Source: Cryptomeria japonica
Lineage: Eukaryota; Streptophyta; Pinopsida; Cupressales; Cupressaceae
Length of the DNA stretch: 64,000 nucleotides
NCBI RefSeq assembly: GCF_030272615.1
Contig: NC_081415.1
Span: 422,929,757-422,993,756, forward strand
Direction: 5' to 3'
Under the pieces are notes generated by a model. The model did no database searches, was not told the DNA's origin, and saw nothing but the letters and a program-made list of their open reading frames with translations. Numbering within the stretch: position 1 is the first letter of the stretch; every line of letters starts with the position of its first letter. The translations under genes were made by a program, and so were the position numbers. Below, piece after piece: positions 56,872 through 64,000 of this stretch.

Positions 56872-58786
56872 TTGCCAAATGCTTATATGACTTTTAAGTA
56901 TCACCTTAAGAAAAGAAAACCCAGTTATAAAGCTACTCAGAAAAGGATAATATTCTTGTATATCAATCGGAAGATCTTATTGAAACATAGGACATTCCTA
57001 CACCATTTGCGTCACTACCTACGTGGTTGTGGTACAGAATTTGATAGTGAAATTTTGCAAAGACGTTCTTTTCAACAAAGAGACACTTTATCCCAATGGA
57101 CAAACAATAGCGGTAAAATCAACAAGGCATATCTTCCTAAACCAACAATCGCCTATTGACTTTATCCTTTGGAACTTTCAACAACTTTGAAATAATCACA
57201 TGCCAGTTTGGACTAAAGCCCAACATGAACAACTTAGAAAACAACAACAAATGGAGGAACCTGTATTCCACACTTTTGGATTTACTGTTGTTGATGAAGA
57301 AGTGGTCAATAACACCATTAGAGACCTTGAGCAATATTTCAAATTTGATAGGCTAATGGAAAAATTGTTGACAAAACAAAAAGAAAAATATCTCTTGATG
57401 TTGGCAAAATCTGGAGCTAAACTACCACAAGAATTTAACATAGAAAGCTGGAAACAAGATGTGGAGGCAAGTAACACCCAAAACACAGATGATCCAAATA
57501 ACGAGGACGTGAACAAATAAAGTTATGAAGAAACAAGGAAAGAAAGGGATGACACAAGAAAAGAGCATAGTGATAAGAGAACTCACGAAGAAACAAGGAG
57601 AAACTATGTGGATAATCCATTGTCAAACCTTACTCAACAAATACAAACTCTACAACAACAAGTGTAAGACATGAAAAATGGGACAAGCTCCAAGAAGTAT
57701 TCATTTGAAGATATATGCCCATATCCATTTGATAAAAATCTGAATATGATACCATTTCCACAACATTGCGAGATTCCTAAATATGACAAATACGATGGAA
57801 AATCTGATCCTTAAGATCACATTAGGGAGTTTTGTACTATGAGCATGGAATTTGCTCATGATGAAAGTTACCTTATGCGTCTTTTTCCTAGGAGTTTAAA
57901 AGGATAATTACTGGAGTGGTTTTCAAGATTACAATTTGGAATCAAATCCTTTGAAGAACTTGTGAATAGGTTTATTTCACAATACTCCTACAATATAAGG
58001 AATGAAATAACAATGTTGGATCTTTGCAATGTTAAACAAAAGAATGGTGAATCCTGTATGATTTTCTTACAATGATGGAAACACATGTTTAATAGGTATC
58101 CCCGAGATATACCTGATCAAGAAAAAATGGACATATTCATTGATAATCTTATCAGTGAAATGAGTTATCGACTAATGATGCAATGTCCTCCCTCTTTTGC
58201 CAAAATGATTGAGAATGGTCTGAAAATAGAGAACGCAATGGTAAAGAAAGGAGAGCTAAAACTTTACAATAATTCATACAACAACAAAAACAACAATGAC
58301 AAACCCAAGTTCTAGTAAAAGAATAGGAATGTCAGCAATGAAGGGAATGATGATAATAGTACTACAAAACAACAACAACCAATTTTTAATCTATCGAGTC
58401 AAAACCCAAGCAATAACAATCCAAAAAACCATAAAGCCAAATCCTTTTTCTCCAATCCTCAGAGGAAATTCACAAACATTGGAGAATATTTGGAATCAGC
58501 TCTAAAAACTCAGCTTTCCAACAAATTAATTGTTTTACCAAAAGCAAGAAGTTATGAATCACCAGTCAAGCCCAATTGGTGGAATGTCAACCATTTTTGC
58601 AATTATCATCGGAATAAAGGACATCTAACAAATGATTTTCAAAGATTGAAACACCTTATCCAAGATCTAATCGATAATGGAACCATCATAGTGGATAGCC
58701 ATAAGACAAACGAATCACAGTTGGCTTTTAAAACTCCACTTCCGAATTATGACAAAGGTGAATCATCCCAATTAAAAGATGACTAA
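56872..58786 (+). pseudogene. Gag of the Tat element, broken
   Basis: An N-terminal piece (56872-57159) is in one frame and has no ATG at its apparent start. After a frameshift the frame of the rest of the polyprotein begins near 57200 (WTKAQHEQLRKQQQ). The Gag core lies at about 57740-58280 (YDGKSDP, LEWFSRL, FEELVNRFISQY, LCNVKQ, WKHMFNRYP). A degenerate knuckle follows at about 58595 (CNYHRNKGH, final Cys lost). In-frame stops occur near 57518, 57666, 57812, 57904, 58075, 58313 and 58784. Most can be read as a C-to-T change in a Gln or Arg codon when compared with the family pattern. Confidence 0.7.
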
Positions 58787-58798
58787 GGAAAAGCCAAA

Positions 58799-60610
58799 GT
58801 GAATTACACTTATACATACGATGATGCAGTAAATGTGATCATTGTTGATGAAAATCCATCTTTAGAACCAATCAATGTTATCACGAGAAGCAAAGCAAAG
58901 GTTTCTTTTCCAGGTATAGCAAAAGATTCAACATCCACATCACAACAATACAATTTAGTAGAGAAATTACAAAGAATACCCGCTCAAATATCAATTCTGG
59001 AACTTCTCAAGGTTTCACATATGCATAAAGAAATTTTGGAGAAAGATTTAGTGGAAACAACAGTTTCAAAAGATTTGGATATAGATCAGTTCCAAAACAT
59101 GGTAGGACACCTTATAGCTCCTCATTGCTTATCATTTTCTGAAAATGATGAAGCATCCTTACAACATCTTGATAATGCCCCCTTACATGTTGAAGTATCC
59201 ATTAATAAAACTCATGTTAAATGTGTACTCATAGATGGAGGAGCAGTCTTAAATATTTGTGCATTAAGTTTGATAAAAGCTTTGGGATATTCAGAGAATG
59301 CAGTAGACCCGAAAAAGAAAATAATCATCAAGGCTTATGATGAAGCATAAGGTTCTTCTAAAGGAACTGTTGTGCTACCAATAAGGATAGGACCTATGGA
59401 AAAGGATACATTGTATCAAGTTTTAGATTTGAACCTCTCTTACAAAATTCTTCTAGGAAGACCATGGATTCACAAGATGCAAGCAGTTCCTTCTACATAT
59501 CATCAATGTGTGAAATTTCCCCATGAAGGAAAAGAGATCACTATAATTGCAGATTCCAGTCAATATTGCAATAATTTGAAGCCCACACAAGATACAAGAG
59601 TTCCACATAATAGAGAATCAATATATCCTACCAAAGAAATTCAAGCAAAGTTATGGGAAACTTTTGAAGAAAAGCTCAAGTTAAATGATGAAGGAATGGG
59701 AAAATATTCTTTGCATAATTTTCCACTTTCCCCTAAGTCATATGGAAAGCCTACAGATATTCAATCAAAGACATCTAAAAAATCAAAACATATGTTTAAA
59801 GGAACTTTTGTTAGTGCTGGAACTCTTGAAGAGGAAAATGAAGACAAAGACATTCTTGGTTGGTTGTACAAGGATGAAGACAAAACTATAGCAACAACAA
59901 CAGAAGTCAATATTCCCATAAAACAATATGGCAAAGGATATGAAATCATGCAAAAGATGGGATATGGAGGGAAAGGACCAGTTGGTAAGCAACATCATGG
60001 TATTTCAGAACCTATTTGTCTGCACTCACAAGCCACAGAAGATAAATCCGGGTTGGGATATCTAAAATTAAATCAAAAACAACATAATCATCAACAACAA
60101 AAGTGGAGAAAGAAATCAGTTTCTAAAGAAGAAAATTGGCAAGAGAAGCTACATCAAGCGGTCATAATAGTAACCAATAAACAAAAGAAGCAAGAAAAAC
60201 ATGAAAAGAAAGAGGAGGAGATTACCATCCAAGGTGACAAAAAATCTTGTCAACAAGTTCTGAAAATACAAACAAATGCAAAGTTTGAACAAGATATTCC
60301 AGAAACAGTAAAAATAGAGATGGCAGAAATTAGAGAGCTTTTCGTACCATACGACATTCTAGTATGGTATAGTGGAGTAATCTTAGATCAAGATTCAGAG
60401 ATAGATTCCAATGAATATGAATGGGGTCCACATGTCTTATCTACTATATCAAGTAAAGAACACAATGAAGATCAAGCGAAAGAAGACTTGTCTATTGCAG
60501 AACAAAAGATGAAGTTAGAAAGAAGGCAAGAAAAACTCAGAATTCAGAGAAAAGAGGCGTATGCAAAAAGGAAAGGAAATGACAAAGACAAAGAAGTAAT
60601 GCCACAATAA
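58799..60610 (+). pseudogene. Protease and G-patch region of the Tat element
   Basis: The retropepsin part spans about 59185-59560: VLIDGGAVLNI carries the D-G-G active site usual in Tat elements; a stop at 59348-59350 divides it; LLGRPWIH and CVKFPHEGKEI follow. About 59929-60060 is a G-patch-like segment (GKGYEIMQKMGYGGKGPVGK, ending SGLGY), a glycine-rich motif that binds nucleic acid in other proteins. The rest is Lys/Glu/Gln-rich to a TAA at 60608-60610. Confidence 0.7.
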
Positions 60611-61540
60611 TTACAAACAAGGATAGGTCAAGCATCTGAAAATACAAGATTTTCATCAAAAGAGGAACAAGATGTATCTAGATGTGGCAGAACCCTAGAA
60701 GAACTAAGAGATAGTCAAGCTGGATTGACTATTAGTCCAGAAGAAGTTGAGTTTGAAAGGAGACAAAATCTATGAAAAGAATCCTCTTTATCATGTGCAC
60801 AAATATGTCAACTTCTAAATGCAAACGAGGTCAATCAAGAAGGAATTTGTAGTATTAAAGATGTGCATGTGGATATAATCCATTCATTTAAGGGACAAAC
60901 GTCAGTTGAAGAACAACTTGAGTGTGAACTACACAATTCTAATATTAATTTTGTTAAGACTACTTTGAAAACGCTTGAGAAAGACAATTCTCAAGAACAT
61001 TTAATATATGACAGTACCTATTATACGCCAAGCTATGATCATTATGTCATGAATGTTGAAACACCTAATGATGATAGTGATTACGATTTACCCCTTCTTC
61101 ATGCTAAATTAATTGATTGGGATAATTTAGATAACCCCGAACTGAATGTCTTTTCCAATGATCATGACTTAGCCAAGTATCTTAACATTGTTGAACCCAC
61201 CCATCCTAAGATATCTTCCATTGTAGAATCAAGTGATGTTTCTCATAGTCAGGAAAATGTCAAACTTTCCAGTTGCAAAAATGAAATAAAACAAGGAAAG
61301 AGACCTATTGTTGAAAACCATTTCATGGTAACATTAGATCAATCAAAAGAGAAAACAAAGGATGTATCTGATGGTGAAAACCTTCTTGAGGCATCAGGAG
61401 ATGGAAAGTTTGACATTCTTCCTACATCTTTTCAAGAGAGATCTACCATCCTGATAGAACCAATAGTAAACATTGGTACATCAAAGGATCCTAAAATACT
61501 TCATTTTGCTGCCTCTTTGTCAGAAAAAGAGAGGAAATAA
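60611..61540 (+). pseudogene. Linker between protease and reverse transcriptase
   Basis: The polyprotein frame continues through a TGA near 60773 and is open from 60863 to 61540. Asp/Glu/Ser-rich, no recognised domain; the end (ILHFAASLSEKER) leads into the RT. Confidence 0.5.
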
Positions 61541-61543
61541 TAC

Positions 61544-62397
61544 ATGGAGTTCTTTACACAAAGACAAATAAATTTTGCTTGGTCTTATGCAGATATGCCA
61601 GGACTTAATCTTGATCTTATCATGCATCATATTAATGTGGATTTAAAAGCAAAACCCGTTAAGAAGAAGCTAAGAAAGATGCATCCACACATTGCTCTTC
61701 TTGTAAAAACTGAGCTAAAGAAACTATTAGAAGTAGGTTTCATAAGACCAGTTGCTTATCCATAATGGGTTTCAAGTATTGTACCAATATCAAAGTTAGA
61801 TAAGAGCATAAGGGTCTGTACAAATTTCAGAGATTTGAATAAAGCATGTCCAAAAGATGATTTCCTGCTACCAAACATTGATATCATAGTGGACTTATTA
61901 GCAGGACATGAGATGTTTTCATTAATGGATGTCTTCTCAGGATATAATCAAATAAGAATCGCACTTGAAGATCAAGATAAGACAACTTTCACCTGTGCAT
62001 GGGGAACATATTGCTGGAATGTCATGCCAATTGGGCTTAAGAATGCAGGAGCGACTTATCAAAGGGCTATGATGACAATTTTCTATGATATGATGCATAC
62101 ATTTATGGAAGATTATGTCAATGACATACTTGCAAAATCTCATACAAGACAAGAACATTTGAACATTTTAAGCAAGATTTTTGACAAGCTGGAAAGATAT
62201 CAATTGAGATTAAATCCAAAGAAATGTGCATTTGGGGTAACCTCTGGAAAGCTCCTTGGGTACATTATATCAGCTCGTGGCATTGAAGTAGATCCTGAAA
62301 AAGTGAAAGCTATCATGGAGATGGAGTCACCTAAGAACATAAGTCAATTGCGATCTTTACAAGGAAGATTGCAATCAATCAGGAGATTTGTTTCTCA
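61544..62397 (+). pseudogene. Reverse transcriptase of the Tat element
   Basis: Motifs in order: VKKKLRKMHP, GFIRPVAYP then a TAA (61763-61765), RVCTNFRDLNKACPKDDF, LMDVFSGYNQI with the first catalytic Asp, MPIGLKNAGATYQR, and the box normally YVDD, which here reads YVND (Asn codon 62120-62122), followed by LNPKKCAFGV and GKLLGY. The Asp-to-Asn change in the active site, together with the stop, makes it inactive. A one-base loss near 62397 moves the rest into another frame. Confidence 0.85.
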
Positions 62398-62994
62398 GTG
62401 GCCGATAGATGCCTTCCATTTACCTATTTTCTACATAAAAATGTTCCATTCAAATGGGATATAAAATGTGAAGAAGCTTTCTTTCAAATAAAAGAATATC
62501 TTATGAGTACTCCAGTACTGATATCACCCGCCAAAGGGAAACCATTGTTACTCTATGTCTCAGCAACAAGTGTATCATTAGGTGCTCTCCTAGCTCAACA
62601 TGATGATGAAGGAAAAGAAAGAGCAGTTTATTATATTAGCAGAACACTTGTTGGCTACGAATTAAATTATTCATCAATTGAAAAGATATGTCTAGCAATT
62701 GTATTTGCAATTGAGAAGCTGCGACATTATATGTTGATTCATTCCATAAAACTAATAGAAAAGATAGATCCTCTCAAATATCTGTTGAGAAAGTCAAAAT
62801 TGACAGGGAGACTAGCCAAATGGGTCATGATACTGAGTGAATTTGACATAGAATATGTTGATTGGAAAGCTATCAAGGGACAAGTCATTGCTGATCAATT
62901 GGCTGATGCACCTTTACAAAATGACATGCCTTTGCACATCGAATTTCCTGATGTAGATATCTTAATAGTAAGTACAAACTTTTGGGAATTGTAA
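62398..62994 (+). pseudogene. First RNase H-like domain of the Tat element
   Basis: FKWDIKCEEAFFQIK and LLLYVSATSVSLGALLAQ start the domain; AVYYISRTL, ELNYSSIEK and LRHYML follow, then KWVMILSEFDIEYV. The first catalytic Asp is not where a functional gypsy RNase H has it; loss in this first copy is known for Tat elements with a second domain. Ends in a TAA at 62992-62994. Confidence 0.75.
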
Positions 62995-63384
62995 TTTGAT
63001 GGTTCTTATACCCAATATGGATGAGGTGTAGGAATGTTTTTCATCACACCTCAAGGACACACAATTCTGAAATCATATAGACTACGATTTCCATGCACCA
63101 ATAACACTGCAGAGTATGAAGCATTAGCTATAGGGCCTAAAATGGCCATTGAGTGGAACATAAAAAAACTCCATGTGTATGGTGATTCACAACTTATCAT
63201 TAATCAAATAAATGATGAATATCAAACAAAGGATGATAAGCTTATGCCATACAAATAGCTGGTGGAGGAATTTAAAGAACACTTTAAAGAAATCACATTC
63301 ACCCAGATTCCAAGAAACAAAAATAAAGCAACAGATGCAATGGCTACAATAACATCTCTCTTGCAAAATAAGGAGAATCAACAA
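62995..63384 (+). pseudogene. Second (archaeal-type) RNase H of the Tat element
   Basis: FDGSY, NTAEYEAL, YGDSQLI and KATDAMA give the D, E, D and D of a complete RNase H active site. Two in-frame stops (near 63022 and 63256) break it. The domain sits between the first RNase H and integrase, the diagnostic Tat arrangement. Confidence 0.8.
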
Positions 63385-64000
63385 TGTTGCGAATTTCTCA
63401 TGAAAGATACCTTAACACCTACCATCCAATCCCAGCATACCTATCGAATTTGTCATATATCAGGAACTAGTCAATCCTTATATGGTCAAACCTACCAATA
63501 TTTGAAAGATCATATCCGTCCTCTTGAATTATCTTGTAATCAGAGAAGAAACTTTATCTGTCAGTCCTCTTGCTATACTATTATTGCTGATATCCTATAT
63601 AGGCATGGTCTAGATGGTACGTTGTTGAGATTTCTTGAAAAAGATGAATCTAAGAGAGTTCTTAATGACATTCATGCGAGTATTTGTGGTACACACTCAA
63701 GTGGTTTAACATTGGCTAAGAAACTTATTCGTATGGGTTACTTTTGGCCTACTATGGAAAGAGATTCATTCACATATGCTAGAAAATGTAAGCAATGTTA
63801 GATCCATGGAAATATCATTCATGCGCCAACACAAGAGTTATATCCTATGATAGGATCATCACCATTTTCACAATGGGGCCTTGATTTGGTAGGAAAGATC
63901 AATCCCTCATCTTCTAGTGGACACAAGTTTATTCTGATTGCTACTGAATATTTTACTAAGTGGATTGAAGTAGTACCTTTAACAATAGTGACATGAAAAC
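63385..64000 (+). pseudogene. Integrase N-terminal part of the Tat element, cut by window end
   Basis: The zinc-binding H-H-C-C domain is visible (IHASICGTHSSG and ARKCKQC, about 63670-63798), interrupted by TAG at 63799-63801. The core starts with SQWGLDLVGKI, with the first catalytic Asp, and the window ends soon after FTKWIEVVPL. Confidence 0.75.

Larger units (their letters stand above)
46049..64000 (+). mobile_element. Tat-lineage Ty3/gypsy retrotransposon, split by a nested element and cut by window end
   Basis: The order is LTR (46049-47223), primer-binding site, leader with short repeats, nested Gag-only element (47997-55714), remaining leader, then gag, protease, G-patch, RT, RNase H, a second RNase H and the start of integrase. 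Two RNase H domains between RT and integrase mark the Tat lineage. From 57200 to about 62397 the polyprotein uses one frame, broken only by stops; a one-base loss near 62397 shifts the rest. The 3' LTR lies beyond the window. The element is dead but nearly complete in layout. Confidence 0.8.

Overview
This window looks like a transposable-element graveyard from a large plant nuclear genome. The Tat-type Ty3/gypsy polyprotein with two RNase H domains and the CACTA transposase point to a land plant. The density of nested LTR elements, the AT-rich spacers and the absence of any intact host gene suggest a very large genome, possibly a gymnosperm; that last step is inference. I found no rRNA, tRNA, CRISPR array or complete cellular gene.

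Layout, left to right. (1) 1-4086, minus strand: LTR element A, cut by the left edge. It has an LTR, a primer-binding site, an intact Gag-like gene with a coiled coil and four CCHC knuckles, and a broken second gene, with no pol seen. It sits against an acidic/lysine-rich reading frame of unknown nature (4087-4624). (2) 5761-12404, minus strand: element B, a relative of A with the same two genes, a complete 3' LTR, a truncated 5' LTR and a perfect 5-bp target-site duplication. (3) 14022-18234: a 4.2-kb element I read as a giant solo LTR, with a perfect 5-bp duplication. (4) 18914-21447: a decayed DDE-type transposase. (5) 21568-25136: a cluster of small repeats: a 200-bp-spaced duplication, a 345-bp TRIM element, a 48-bp minisatellite and a tandem array with a period of about 359 bp. 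(6) 25852-28115: a solo LTR nested in another LTR-like sequence.

(7) 28116-44720: remains of a CACTA (En/Spm) transposon, with a candidate terminus, a transposase split by a 4.4-kb insertion and a second, TnpA-like gene split by a solo LTR. The 4.4-kb insertion carries a fragment of a CYP59/PPIL4-type cyclophilin joined to an intronless, broken piece of a xanthine dehydrogenase/aldehyde oxidase gene. (8) 46049-64000, plus strand: a Tat-lineage Ty3/gypsy element (LTR, PBS, gag, protease, G-patch, RT, RNase H, second RNase H, start of integrase), full of in-frame stops. Its leader is interrupted by (9) 47997-55714, a young non-autonomous Gag-only element with near-identical 1.19-kb LTRs.

How the parts relate. 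None of the autonomous machinery is intact here. Elements A, B and the Gag-only element lack reverse transcriptase and integrase, so they would need enzymes from other elements. The Tat element is the kind of partner the Gag-only element could have used, because their Gag and protease-like domains are related. The most unusual signals are the shared two-gene, pol-less layout of A and B; a covarying stem around a C-tract at the LTR ends of three elements; repeated hairpins in the LTR and leader of the Gag-only element; and the captured cyclophilin/oxidase chimera.
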